Of a DNA stretch of 64,000 bases, positions 23,517-35,496 are shown piece by piece. The notes beneath the pieces were generated by a model. The model worked only from the letters and a program-made list of their open reading frames with translations. It had not been told where the DNA came from and did no database searches. Numbering within the stretch: the stretch's first letter is position 1; each line of letters begins with the position of its first letter. The position numbers were made by a program, and so were the translations under genes. The DNA comes from Batkoa obscura (taxonomy: Eukaryota; Entomophthoromycota; Entomophthoromycetes; Entomophthorales; Batkoaceae): the NCBI GenBank assembly GCA_030770535.1, contig JASVEC010000001.1, positions 1,550,001 through 1,614,000 of the forward strand, given 5' to 3'.

Positions 23517-23851
23517 CAATTTTTATTTTGAAAATATTAAATTTTGTTCTAACTTTAGCTGCTATGATTATATTAAAATACTAGTAAATATTTTTTAACT
23601 TTTTTAATTACAATTATGAATTGTTTTTTTTACATTTAGTTAATATTTCAATTTTTTTTATTAAAACATATATATTAATAAATTGATTTACAATAAATAA
23701 ATAATATTCAAACTGCAATTTTTTAAATAATAATATTAAAAACTAAACTTTGTTTTTTATTAAAATACTTTATAATTTATATTAAGTTTTCATAACGACA
23801 TTTTTAAATAAAAGTACTTGTTATTGCAGTTTTATTGAAAAATAAATAATA

Positions 23852-23957
23852 TATGGGGATGTCTTTTTTTATTTAAGAATTTTACTAACAATCTTTCCAC
23901 TTAAATAGCGCTTAAAAAATGGAAAAAATAATGAAATCAAAAAAAACACCCCCATAT
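23852..23957 (-). mobile_element. MITE-A copy A9
   Basis: Complete inverted copy, ATATGGGGATGT to ACACCCCCATATA. With A8 it bounds a 549-bp unit with 107-bp inverted ends. Confidence 0.75.
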
Positions 23958-24766
23958 AGTGATAAGTACCATTGCTTTAATCTTTATTTTATAAAAGATC
24001 AAAGTAATGTAGTTTATAACTATTATATTAAATTTTGATTTTTTTATTTAAGCAAACATTCAAAAACTGATTGGCTCTAAGTATTTTAAAACACCATAAA
24101 TAATACATTCAGAAGCGAATTTTAGTCAGTAATTAAACTTTCGAAAGAGTACTTTAAGAAATCCTAGATATGTGAATAAAGCTTTATTTTATAGAGTCAA
24201 ACGCTTATAGTGTAGCCATACACTACATCAGAGTGTATGTAAAATGTGAATTATGAAATTGTAAAAAGGTATGGGAGCGCCTTTTTTGTTTTGATGCTTA
24301 GCCGATTTGGTTGAGGTCTTAGAGAATTGGTATTATAACAGCCTCCTGGAAATTATATATATAAATGAAAGCCAACCAAAAAACGCCAATTAAACAAAAA
24401 AATAGCTACAATGATTCTAAATATACCAATCTTAACCCTAACTCTAACCTAATCTTCATTTTACTTTAATCGATTTGTATAAGTAAAAGCAATATAATAC
24501 TTTAATTTATGTTTTAAAATTTATCAGCAGTTTTTCGTTTGGGTTCATCAACTGTCTTTATCGAAATTTTTTAAATTTTTAATGATACCAGTTCTTTAAG
24601 ACCTTGATTACTGATTTTTGTCTTTGTAAGAATAGACAAAAAAATGAAATTAAAAAAGATATTTCAGTGTGCCAACTTTTTATTACAGTCAATTTAACTA
24701 ACATATATAATAAAAAATTAGAAATAAATTAAATGATAAAATTTAAATGGTTATTTAAGATTAATT

Positions 24767-25796
24767 CTACATTAGTTTTGGGGAAGCTTTGAAATAGGCA
24801 ATAGGTAGGTCACAAGAGTTAGTCCCATCTAAAGACTCCGTTTCAGATTTATCAAAGGCATTTGTCTCTGGAGCAGAGTTTGGAAAATAAAAGCTGGAGT
24901 CATCTAGAATATCAGGAATGTAATCTTTAGGTTTCTTGTTTTCCTTAGTTAAATCTTTACTAACAAAGTTAGGCGATTCAACTTCCATCCTTTTCTTTGC
25001 TTCCCTTTTTTCATCCTTTTCGCCGTTAGAACCAGTAACGTAATCCATTAATTGTTTGTACTGCTCTGGAGGAATAGTCCAATAGACAGGCTCTAACATA
25101 CTATTGTAAGTCGATAAATCTAAAGAATCAGATCAAAATTTAAAACAATAACAGTTATCTATTACTCATTATTTTGTCTTCTTTCACAATAGTTTTGTAT
25201 AAAGTTGATATTAATTCACTATGATGATATAGACTTAAAATATTAGAAAATCACGTATTGAAAATATCAAGTAATACCCATAATCTTTCGAAATATTTTC
25301 ACAATAACTCAGAACACTATCATCAAATGATAAATTCACTTCCTTTTCATTTCCTGTTACTTTCTCCTTTTCCTTTGATTGTAATATTTTAAGTTTGTCA
25401 ATAATCAATATGCATGCTGAGCCAAACTTGAATTCATACCTTCTTTTATTGTATCTTTTTAGCTCCACCGAATAACTTTTCTCAAATTGGTTATCCCAAG
25501 AAGTAAGAATGCAGACAACGCTGTAAACATCAGATCTAAAAAGCGCAACAAATATGTCCTTTTCATTACTACTATTGACTTTTAACATTTTTGTTTCCTT
25601 TTTGTTAATTAGTCCTACTTTATAATTCAATTTGTGTACCTATTATTCATTAAAAGATTAAATCAACTTAAATTTATATTACTTCTTCTATGATTCCTTT
25701 TCTACTCTTTTTACACCATTCTTGTGACTCATTACTTTTTTCCAACAATTCATGGGATACCATTGTGTTTTCTAACCATCCTTTTTCCTCCCCCAT
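24767..25796 (-). CDS. unknown protein, four exons
   Basis: I do not recognise this gene. Exons 25796-25683, 25639-25278, 25233-25166 and 25119-24767 join in frame to 298 residues; introns of 43, 44 and 46 nt have GTAA or GTAT starts and AG ends, and the second has CTAAT near its end. The start is the first ATG of the first exon (MGEEKGWLE). Residues about 40-165 mix beta-type hydrophobic stretches (IFVALF, VYSVVCILTSWD, FKFGSACILIIDKL) and look folded. The last 90 are charged, rich in Lys, Glu and Asp, and probably disordered. No signal peptide or membrane segment is seen. It lies downstream of, and on the same strand as, the Zn2Cys6 gene, with a 129-bp inverted repeat between them. Confidence 0.72.
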
Positions 25797-26431
25797 TTTT
25801 TAAAAAGAAGTTAGATGTTTTTATTTATATAATGAAATATTTGGAAAAAATGAATTGTAAAGGATTCCAAAGCAATTTTAGATTTGTATAAAATGGCTCG
25901 GATTTTTGTAAAATTACTTCAGCTTTTGATTAGCTAGATCTGGACAAGCTAAAAAATCGCTTAAAATGTTTGTTAGTGTAATTTCAAACTAAAAATCAAA
26001 ACTATTGAGATATTAGTATAACTATTAATACATGTTCAAATAAATAACAATTTATAGACAGATATCTTTAAATAATATGATCAAGTCAAAATAAATACTC
26101 TTGTTATTATATACAACTAAATTCTTATTAAAAGTTAAAAAAATCGATAATTTGATAATTTTAAATTTAAATTCACCTAACCTATACTTGAGCTAATATA
26201 TTTTTGTCCAAAATTTACTTTGACATAATTTAGTTTGAAATTACACTAACAAACATTTTAAGCGATTTTTTAGCTTGTCCAGATCTAGCTAATCAAAAGC
26301 TGAAGTAATTTTACAAAAATCCGAGCCATTTTATACAAATCTAAAATTGCTTTGGAACCCTATATAACGAGTTTTGCTTTTTTTCGTAAATTATGTGCAA
26401 TTAAAAATTATAATAAATAAAAACAAAGGAT
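25797..26431. other. intergenic region built around an inverted repeat
   Basis: This 635-bp spacer between two minus-strand genes consists mostly of the inverted repeat at 25865-26357. I see nothing else in it. Confidence 0.6.
25865..26357. repeat. perfect 129-bp inverted repeat
   Basis: Left arm 25865-25993 and right arm 26229-26357 are exact reverse complements by base-by-base reading, with a 235-bp AT-rich spacer. It could be a MITE with long terminal repeats; no clear flanking duplication is seen. A transcript reading through from the Zn2Cys6 gene would fold into a long hairpin. Confidence 0.85.
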
Positions 26432-28537
26432 TTATTTGATAAATTTCTTTTCAGATAAAATTGAATTAATCAATAGAATACAAAGCGAGGAATCAATAGT
26501 AAAAGCAACGCAAAGGTTATTAATAGAAAAAAGCAATTCCTTACCTTTTTTGATTTGGTTAATTAAATCAGTTTTATAGTTTTGATTAAAATTTGGATAC
26601 TGATCTATAAGGAAAAAGAGACAAATAGTTAATACTGGACACCTTGAAGCAAAATATTTGTTAGTATTGAATATTTGCTCCTCAATATTAAAGATTTCTT
26701 TGCATATTTCTAAACCCAGCTCTACATATTTATTGTGTATTTTTGCATTTGGATATTTTAGCAACGCTTTATTGTGGTACATAAAACCAGATGACAATTT
26801 ATAAACATTTGATTTTAGCTCATCAACAGTTATATCAGTATTTTCTCTACAGCACGAATAACTTGTTTTAAAGGGTATAGTAATAACTGGTATTAAATTA
26901 GGATTTGGTAAAGGTATTTCAAAATCAATATAGAATACTAACTGAATAATTTTCAAGAATGCACATAATGAATGTAAAGATACATAACCTAAGACTGCAA
27001 ATATTGGACGCCACAAAGACTCTCGATCAATAGGTAGTAAGCCCGGCTTAGGAAGGTATGGGCCCAAGTTAGTAATCAAATTATACTGGAAATTTACTTG
27101 TACTTTACGTATTTCTATTAATAGCCAAGAGATACTTTCTATCAATTCGCTACTATTCAAGCTACCATTTAAAACGTTATTTCTAGTAAAACATATGTAG
27201 CTCATTACCCTAGATAAATGTAATAAAGTGCTGCTTATTAACAGCGAACAAGTATTACCAAAGAATGAATTAATGTCCTCTGGATGAAGATTGGTATGTG
27301 AAAACAAAATATTTGGATGAAACTGAAGCTCTTTTTTCTTGAAATAGTATATTACAGAGTAAAATGTGCATGGAACGTTCATTCCTAGAGCTGATAATGC
27401 TTCAAAGTAAATGATTCGATTATATGCCATCCTTCTCTCAATTTTGATCTTGACATTCAGCTTTTTTGGATACTTTTTTTGATGTAATCCTAAACAGTGA
27501 GATATTTCCAGCATCATGCCATAATTGAATTTAATTGGTGATGTACCCCAGTTATAATGTTGTAAACCATGTATGGTAATTAGGATTGCTTGTAAAGAAT
27601 CTAGGCTTGGGTGAATATATGTGCTTCTTAATCCAATATAAACTTGATAATGCAAGTATTTTAATAAGGTTTGATCCTGCTCTTCAGTCGGTAACAGATG
27701 GATTCCGCAAGCCCATAACGCGGATAGTAAGAATACCGATCTTTCTTGTCTCTTGAAGCCACTTTCAAGGAACAGCGGCAGAAATCTATTTACACAATCA
27801 AAATATATTTTTTCAGCTTTCAAAATAATACATTGATGTTTCTCTATCACTTGGTAAAAAGTAGACTTAAAAAAATAAGGTAAAGTTGCTAACGATGAAT
27901 AATCTGCTTTTGATATATCTGGAAGTTGGGCCTTTTTACTTAAATTTAAGAAGCTTTCTAAACCTGGAGTCTTTTTGTCCTGATATAAAGGAAAATTAAA
28001 TAACACTTGAAGAAAACTTATCCAGCCTCCCCTTGGACTATTGAAATTTATGAGCTTGAAAGATTCATTCCATTTATTCAAACTATGAAACGATGTGATT
28101 GTGAAATCTTTCTTTTGAACGTATTTATCGTTTGATTTTTGGCTCTCAATAAATGTAACTCTTGTTTTGAATTTGTCCATAAGTCCCCATTTTTCTACTT
28201 TAAACTCAATACCATCCTGTTGTTTGCTATTCCCATTTTGATCTAATTCTACCTCTCTGAGCGTTTTTGAGCTATCGCAAACTGAGGTAGATTTTGGTAG
28301 TCTTAATAATATATTATGTGTAATAGTTTCTCTTACACTATTTTTTTTTCTACCTGATTTCCTTTGATAGCTGCATTCTTTTTTCCTTATAGTACATGGT
28401 TTACAAGTTGGGTAGGTTCTATCACATTTTCTTTTTCGTTTGTAGCAGTCATTACATGATTGGAATTGAATCTGCTCGATCTTTGAACTACAAGATATTG
28501 AATTAGTGCCTCGTTTTTGAATATCCTTTGAATCCAT
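26432..28537 (-). CDS. Zn2Cys6 fungal-type transcription factor
   Basis: Predicted nuclear regulator of 701 residues. The binuclear zinc cluster is at 28-55 with Cys28, Cys31, Cys38, Cys45, Cys48 and Cys55 in the canonical C-x2-C-x6-C-x6-C-x2-C-x6-C spacing, followed by a basic linker (KSGRKK). The middle (about 230-400) fits the fungal transcription factor homology region: it includes LHYQVYIGLRS, the segment ending in SHCLGLH, and an IERRMAYNRIIYFEAL block like the usual E-R-R-x-x-x-W motif. No intron is needed. Length is normal for the family. The regulated pathway cannot be told from the sequence. It is divergent from the Rtc5-like gene with a 900-bp gap. Confidence 0.92.
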   Translation of the reverse strand: MDSKDIQKRGTNSISCSSKIEQIQFQSCNDCYKRKRKCDRTYPTCKPCTIRKKECSYQRKSGRKKNSVRETITHNILLRLPKSTSVCDSSKTLREVELDQNGNSKQQDGIEFKVEKWGLMDKFKTRVTFIESQKSNDKYVQKKDFTITSFHSLNKWNESFKLINFNSPRGGWISFLQVLFNFPLYQDKKTPGLESFLNLSKKAQLPDISKADYSSLATLPYFFKSTFYQVIEKHQCIILKAEKIYFDCVNRFLPLFLESGFKRQERSVFLLSALWACGIHLLPTEEQDQTLLKYLHYQVYIGLRSTYIHPSLDSLQAILITIHGLQHYNWGTSPIKFNYGMMLEISHCLGLHQKKYPKKLNVKIKIERRMAYNRIIYFEALSALGMNVPCTFYSVIYYFKKKELQFHPNILFSHTNLHPEDINSFFGNTCSLLISSTLLHLSRVMSYICFTRNNVLNGSLNSSELIESISWLLIEIRKVQVNFQYNLITNLGPYLPKPGLLPIDRESLWRPIFAVLGYVSLHSLCAFLKIIQLVFYIDFEIPLPNPNLIPVITIPFKTSYSCCRENTDITVDELKSNVYKLSSGFMYHNKALLKYPNAKIHNKYVELGLEICKEIFNIEEQIFNTNKYFASRCPVLTICLFFLIDQYPNFNQNYKTDLINQIKKGKELLFSINNLCVAFTIDSSLCILLINSILSEKKFIK

Positions 28538-29439
28538 GGTTACAGTTTTGGCTTAACTAACAACTAGATATATGAATAGTTTAATAAAATTTTGTTAATA
28601 AAAATTTTGATCCTTTTATTAATTAATACTTAGAAGAGAGTTTGTCCCACACACCTCCAAATAAGTCAAAAAGTACTAAAAATATTTTAGCACGAAAGCA
28701 TTGTTATTAACAAAATATTGTATTTGTCACAATATATTTTTTACTATCTGTGCTTGACATTAGCCTTTTTAAGACATTTTAATCCCAAGTTCTTTGGTCA
28801 CTTTAGCTTTAATACAGTTCATAATTTTTGAGGGTGGTGCTTAAAAATTTAAGGTAAAAGATGCTAGCTTAAAAAAGTTGTTTGAAAGAAAGTTTAAATA
28901 ATTATATAGAGTTTAAAGGCCAATATGCTAATTAGAATCTGATTGTAATACAATGGCTTAATTAAAAGTATTTCAAAGTTTAATATATAATAGTTCAAAC
29001 ATATTTCTAAACTATTTATTTTTAGGCAATTATTAAACCAAATTACAACACTCTAGATTTCCTTAGCTACAGTCTTTACCTTTAAATTTTATTATTTACT
29101 ACCATCATCTGATATTTGGTTCTTTAATTCTATCACCTGATCAATAATGGTAAAGCCTGGCACATACTATGGTGCTACGCATAACTTTCTTTTAGCAAAT
29201 GTATATTTAGATATAAAATGTTTGATGCTGAGTATTAAATTATATGCTGTATGTATAGATACCGCATATATCTGTTACGTTGAAGTTTATTATTCAATTG
29301 GATTTTCGTAGCAATTTTATTTGGAGTTTACAAGAATGACATGTAAGAATCAATGAATGAAGTAATTTTTAAGAATGTTTAAAAAATGCCAATTTTATAA
29401 GATTCTTTTAAAGTTACCAAAGTTATTTTTTTATCAAAA
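28538..29439. other. divergent promoter region
   Basis: A 902-bp spacer between the divergently transcribed Zn2Cys6 and Rtc5-like genes. No repeat or open frame is seen. It probably serves as promoter for both. Confidence 0.5.
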
Positions 29440-31002
29440 ATGGGACAATCTAATAGTGTTATTTCAGAAGAGAGTAATATTAAGAGCGAAATTCCAAACA
29501 AAGAGATGCTAAAGATAAATCACAGTTTAAGTAAGACCTTTAAAAAGGATACAATGACTTACAATGATTTTAAGGTAAGTGAAATTTCATCTTTAAAGAT
29601 TTAGAATAAATGAAATTAAACTTATTTCAATCAGGATGCTTTAAAGAGAGAATACTTAAATGATGAAATGATTAGGCTGTATTTTATCTTTTTTTTAAAC
29701 CTTGCCAACAAAAGCATTACATCCCAAAATGAAAATGAAAATGACAATGAAAATATGATACTTCACAAAAGGTGGATCATAGCGGGATTACCAACATTAC
29801 TAGGAGGTTTAAGAGACAATAATTTAAGCAAGCAAGGCTTAAGCTTTCTTAAAGGGTTATCAACAGTTGAGGAAGCGGAAATTTTAGGAAGGAGGGAAAT
29901 TGTGAATAGAATTTCAAAGAAGCTTACAGTACTACTTTTGAAAGGTCTGAAAGGCTACATAAGGTTTGTCCTTAAAGAAAGTAGCGTTTTAGAGGATAAG
30001 AACAGCATAAACAATTTGGATAGTTATATTGACGATATGATTTTACTTATAGAAGATTTATATTCTAACACTAATTTAATTCCTGTAAATAATATCAACA
30101 AGCTCTTGCAAAATAACTTCATAAATTGGTTTATTTTATTAGACTCATTAAATAGCAAAGTATTTTCGGATCCAGTAACAAATGAATCGATTTCAAGGTC
30201 ACTTAGTGAAGCAGAAACCATCCCAAATATCGATAGCCCTAGTGAAATTTTAACAAATAGTGACATACTATTTTTAGCTTTATCAATTATCCCCATTCAT
30301 CGTGAGCCTAATTGCAAGCAACATAGGAACGAACTTCGACTATTGTTTCGAACAAGTACTAATGGGTTTAGTACTAATAGATTTGAAACTCATTGTTTTA
30401 TGTACCCAGGGCCAACGTTAACGTTGTTTAGGTCATTATACGGAAAAAAAGAAGAAGAAGTAATTTTAGCTCTTTATTCAGAAGATCCTTGGAAAAGATC
30501 TTCGACCCCATTTTCTAAAGGAAATATAAAGCTTATAGAGCTTTTCCCTAGCCGACGTATATTTATTCCGAAAGAACCTGTAAGTAATAACGACCCTGGT
30601 TTACTTCTATATCACCCAACCAAAGGAATATTGATCGGCAGTCCACCTTTAGTTAAATTAAATAAGGATATGCATAGTTTGTCATATGATATAAGTCAGA
30701 ACTATAGTACTAAAGCACTGTACACTCATATCCCTAAAATCTCATTAGATCCTTACGAACCATTAGAAAATATGGAATTAATCGAGATGGAGGTTTATGG
30801 GTTAGGAGGTAAAAAAGCCAAAGAGGAGCAAAACAAAGAGTGGGAGTTTGAAAAACAAGAGCAAATGAATAGAACAAAAGTGTCTGTGTTATCAGACCCT
30901 CATAATCCTGAAAATAGGATAGTTTTAGAAATGGCCGGCTTAGTTTCAGACAGTCAAAGTATTAATCATTTAAGAGGAACATCTAAAGAAGAAATGAATT
31001 AA
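29440..31002 (+). CDS. RTC5: Rtc5-like TLDc-domain protein, two exons
   Basis: Predicted vacuolar-membrane-associated protein of 500 residues. Exon 29440-29574 supplies MGQSNS, a good N-myristoylation start; a 60-nt intron (GTAAGT...TCAG) joins it to 29635-31002. The TLDc region lies at about residues 265-450: FRTSTNGFS, then YPGPTLTLFRSLYG, then GLLLYHPTKGILIG. The C-terminus carries the MEVYGLGGKKAKEEQNKEWEFE block followed by R, as in Rtc5 family members. Yeast Rtc5 is myristoylated and promotes disassembly of the V-ATPase, so that is the likely role. Length is close to the family norm. The upstream exon is required: the internal ATG at 29668 would lose the myristoylation signal. Confidence 0.85.
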
Positions 31003-31721
31003 CGTTTTGTGCATTAAGGCTATTTAAATTTCATTTACTACTTTGTAATATCATTGCTGCTAATTTATTGGCAATAATTTCTATGGCACATATTAAGTTA
31101 ACTTTAAATACATAAACAATATAAGCATATATTGCCTTTCTATTAAGCTATGGAAATTAAATTTTAAACATATTTATTTTATTTAAATAAATCAGTAAAA
31201 TGACGAATACTATGCTTTTCAGCATATAATTTAAGGATGTTAATTGCTTTAAATAAATATATGTTAAACCTTTATAAGGTGAATTTTTGAACTAAATAAA
31301 TGATATTATAACAAAAAACTATAATTCGTAATACTTTTCTGTCTGGAAAAAAAAGTTTGGTTGAAAATGCATGCAAGTAAAAAAAACGGCAACAAACTAT
31401 GCTAGTTTTCTAAAATCTATTAGTGTAAGTTTTAGATTTTAAATTTTTTGAGAACATGACTATTAAATCTCAATTGTGCAGTGGTTAATTGCTTATTCTA
31501 AAATTAAAGTGGAAAACAATCTGTAAGTCATAACAATTAGCAAACTATTAGTTATAAAAATCACCGCTAGGAATGCACAATTAAACTTTAACAGCCTAAA
31601 ATCAAGTTTAATTATAAAAATCAAATTTAAAACCATATAATGTACTATTTTGATTTAACAGAATATCTTTAACATTAGAAATAATAGTAAGATCAATTTT
31701 AAATATTTGGGGGAGTTTTTA

Positions 31722-31827
31722 TATGGGGATGTATTTCTATGTTTAAGAATTTTACTAACAATCTTTCCGCTCAAATAGCGCTTAAAAGAAGGAAAAAGTG
31801 ATGAAGTCAAAAAAAACACCCCCATAT
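31722..31827 (-). mobile_element. MITE-A copy A10
   Basis: Complete copy, TATGGGGATGT to ACACCCCCATA, at the left edge of the hyper-AT island. Confidence 0.75.
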
Positions 31828-32285
31828 ATCTTTTAAATTTCTTTTTTAAATTGTTTTTTTTTAATATAAAAGCTTATAATTGTTTTTTATTAATTTTTAT
31901 ATATTAGATTATATAATATTAAAAAATCAAAAACATAAAATTTGATTTTTGAATAATAGTTTATTAAATAAATTTATTACTGCATTAACTAAGTTATCAA
32001 TATTATAATAATTTTTTTGTATTTTAAAAACTAAACAAAATTAAATAAATATAAAATTAAAATATTTATATTTAAATTACTAAAAAACTAATTAAAAAAA
32101 TTAATATTAATACCAAATATAAAATATATAAAAAACTTTTTACTATAATAGCCTTTTTTCAAAATTTTATTATATTTAGTTTTAATAAACTTATTTTATT
32201 TGTGCTATTTTATGTTATTTTTTTATATGATTTTTATTGGTATAAATTATATTTTTGTTTATTTTGAATAACTTGCTTAATTATT

Positions 32286-32392
32286 ATATGGGGATATGTT
32301 TTTTGTTTAAGAATTTTACTAACAATTTTTCCAATCAAATAACGCTTAAAAAATAGAAAAAGTAGTGAAACCAAAAAAAACACCCCCATATA
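32286..32392 (-). mobile_element. MITE-A copy A11
   Basis: Complete copy, TATATGGGGATAT to ACACCCCCATATA, in the same orientation as A10. Confidence 0.75.
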
Positions 32393-33232
32393 TTATTTTT
32401 TTATTTATAAATTTATTACAAATAGTCAATTAAAAAGCTTTTACCGCTTTTTTCTTAAGCGTTAAATTTTATATTTAATGCTTATAACTGGAAAAGTTTT
32501 TATAATTACATTAATGGCTTTATATTTCTTTTAAAAAATTACTATTAAAACTATTTAATAAGTTTAATATAGATTATCAGATAATACTTATTATGTTTTA
32601 TATTTAATAGTATTTAATAAAATTTTTATGTAGCTAATTTTTAAAACTATTAGAAAAACTAACAATGTTTTTAATATTATTAATTTAACTATTTTATTTC
32701 AAATTTTTTATAATATAGTTAGCATATTTTGTTTAATGTACACAATTTTAGTTTAACTGATTTCTATCTCAAAAAATTAATTTTCAATTGATTTATTAAG
32801 TTTAACTAAAAATTAAATAATATTATCAGCTATAATATATATAAACTTAGTTAAAAAAGTTAAGCTTTAAATTTAGCTTTTTAAGGATAGCATTACTTTT
32901 TATTTTAAAATTAACAAACTTTTAAACAAGATTAATTACTTTTTCAAAAAAATTGAAAAAACTATCAATAAAAAAATCAAACTATTAATGATAAAATTAA
33001 AATTGTTTTTGATAAACTTGATTTTTTATTATTTGTATATTATAAAAACTTTAGTAACTGTTTAGCTTATATTAAATAAACAACTTTTTCTGCTTTTATA
33101 ATAATAATAAAGTTTATAAATTAAAATGAAATTTAATTACTTATAATTAAATTATTAGATAATCAATCATAATTAACTATTTGATCATTTTTAATAATAA
33201 CTTAAAAAAATAAATTAAAATTAATAATAAAC

Positions 33233-33696
33233 TATGAAATATTGCTTTATTAGCTCTCGGATTAATTATAACACAACAATCACTTAAGTTGCTGTGTTCT
33301 TAAGTTCAAACACAATCAAGTCAGAGTCCCTTATTTTGATTTGCTGCGAAAACTTCCAACTTCACATTGCAAAGAATATTATCTTCTCATTTTAATATCT
33401 ATACTTATTGGAGTATAAAACAGATCCTTCAACATGATAACTCGAGGCTTTTTAACTGAACTACTCCCTGATATCGTACCATCAATAAAGCCATTAAGTC
33501 TTTCTGACAATATCTTACGTAGATTTTACAGTAGTAATATCTATTTTATTTGCTTTACATAGTTCATAGCCTATTGCGCACTATTCTTACTAATTTAAGT
33601 CTATCTTAGTTATAAAAACTAAGACTGTTCGACTCAAGGCAAGCTAATCAACCAAGAACTGCTTTTAACTCCTACCACTGGGTACCAACTTTCACA
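33233..33696 (+). mobile_element. solo-LTR-like fossil L6
   Basis: 464 bp, essentially identical to L7 in inverted orientation, including private variants such as TTGCGCACTATTC. No 4-bp target duplication is found around it. Its right border touches a MITE-A fragment. Confidence 0.72.
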
Positions 33697-33752
33697 CTAT
33701 TTGAATAGAAAAATTATTAGTAAAATTCTTAAACACAAAAATACATCCTTAT
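33697..33752 (+). mobile_element. MITE-A fragment A12
   Basis: Only the right half is present (CTATTTGAATAG... to ACATCCTTAT); the left half is missing beyond L6. Confidence 0.6.
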
Positions 33753-34176
33753 CTTTTTTTATAAATTTTATCATATTTAATTTCAATGAACCTATTTTAT
33801 TTTTTAATTGTTTTATTTTTTACTAGTTTTTTATATAATTTATTATTAATACAAATTATATCTTTATATAATTTATATAATTTATTTATTATTGTATATT
33901 ACTTTTTTGTTTATGAACTAATTTCAACTGTTAAAATTAGAATCTTTTAATTTATATAAGTAGTTAACTAAAAAACTTTTATAGCTTTTTTTAAATACTA
34001 AATTTTATATTTATATTAAATTATATCCTTATATTATTTTTATTAAATATCATAAAAATTTATAGTAAATCTTATGTTAAAAAAATTATTTAATAAATAT
34101 AAAATAATAATAGCTTATAAAACTACTTTTTATCTTATAATTTTTATAATATTTAAAATGTTTATTAAGTAAATAG

Positions 34177-34640
34177 TGTGAAAGTTGGTACCCAGTGGTA
34201 GGAGTTAAAAGCAGTTCTTGGTTGATTAGCTTGCCTTGAGTCGAACAGTCTTAGTTTTTATAACTAAGATAGACTTAAATTAGTAAGAATAGTGCGCAAT
34301 AGGCTATGAACTATGTAAAGCAAATAAAATAGATATTACTACTGTAAAATCTACGTAAGATATTGTCAGAAAGACTTAATGGCTTTATTGATGGTACGAT
34401 ATCAGGGAGTAGTTCAGTTAAAAAGCCTCGAGTTATCATGTTGAAGGATCTGTTTTATACTCCAATAAGTATAGATATTAAAATGAGAAGATAATATTCT
34501 TTGCAATGTGAAGTTGGAAGTTTTCGCAGCAAATCAAAATAAGGGACTCTGACTTGATTGTGTTTGAACTTAAGAACACAGCAACTTAAGTGATTGTTGT
34601 GTTATAATTAATCCGAGAGCTAATAAAGCAATATTTCACA
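34177..34640 (-). mobile_element. solo-LTR-like fossil L7
   Basis: 464 bp between exact 4-bp duplications ATAG. It is the inverted twin of L6 across a 480-bp hyper-AT spacer. The near identity points to a young or gene-converted pair. Confidence 0.75.
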
Positions 34641-34683
34641 ATAGCAAATTAACAATAATTTATATAATGATTTATTATAGATT

Positions 34684-34791
34684 ATATGTGGGTGTTTTTT
34701 TTGGGTTCATCACTTTTTCCATTTTTTAAGCGCTATTTGAGTAGAATAGTTGTTAATAGAATTCTTAAACAAAAAAATACATCCCCATATA
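34684..34791 (+). mobile_element. MITE-A copy A13
   Basis: Complete copy, TATATGTGGGTGT to ACATCCCCATATA. It forms an inverted pair with A14 around a 700-bp hyper-AT spacer. Confidence 0.75.
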
Positions 34792-35496
34792 CTTTAATTT
34801 TGATTTTATATATTATTGAATTTAAAAAAATATAATAAAACAGATTATACATTTTTATTAATATTATTTTTTATAATAATAGTGAATTTATTAGTTATCT
34901 TTTTTATAAATTATCATGTTATTTATATATTTGCTATATTTTAAAGTTATTATAAAAAAACTATTATTTTTATAAATAATTAATTTATATTTTGATTTAA
35001 TTTTAACTTACATAAATAAAATTAATTTATATTTATAATTTTAAAGCTCAATAATAATATATTTAAATTAAAATTGTAATTAATACTAATATTAGTTAAA
35101 TTTTAATATGAACCTTTATTTATATATATTTTAATAGCACAGCTAAATAAAACTTTTTTATTAAAATATCATATGCTTTATTTTACTACTTTTTCCATTT
35201 GAATATTTTTTAAACCTTGAAAATAAAATTTTCTAAATGTTTTAGTAATAAAATAGTAGTTAAGTGAGGAAAGCTGATATAAAATCAAATCCTAAACATA
35301 AGCTCAAGCATTTTTTTGCTTGTTTTATAAAAAGATAAAATAAAAACAAAAAAATTTATTTTTATTCTAAGCAAAATTTATAATATAAAAAGCAATGTAA
35401 ATGATGCTATTAAAAAAGCTGAAGGGCTGTATGATAAAAATCTTGTATAATAAAATAGATAGTCTGTGGTTAAAACATTTAATAGCTCTGAAATTA

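Larger units (their letters stand above)
22569..24766. other. gene-free stretch with MITE-A inverted pair
   Basis: About 2.2 kb. A8 and A9 form an inverted pair around a hyper-AT spacer. Loosely matching inverted arms around 24310-24350 and 24577-24615 suggest an old, unclassified element. A telomere-like CCCTAACTCTAACC sits near 24440. No gene is seen. Confidence 0.5.

Noticed and set aside
30024-30296. 90-residue frame antisense to the Rtc5-like gene
   Set aside because: Shadow of a well-supported coding exon on the plus strand.
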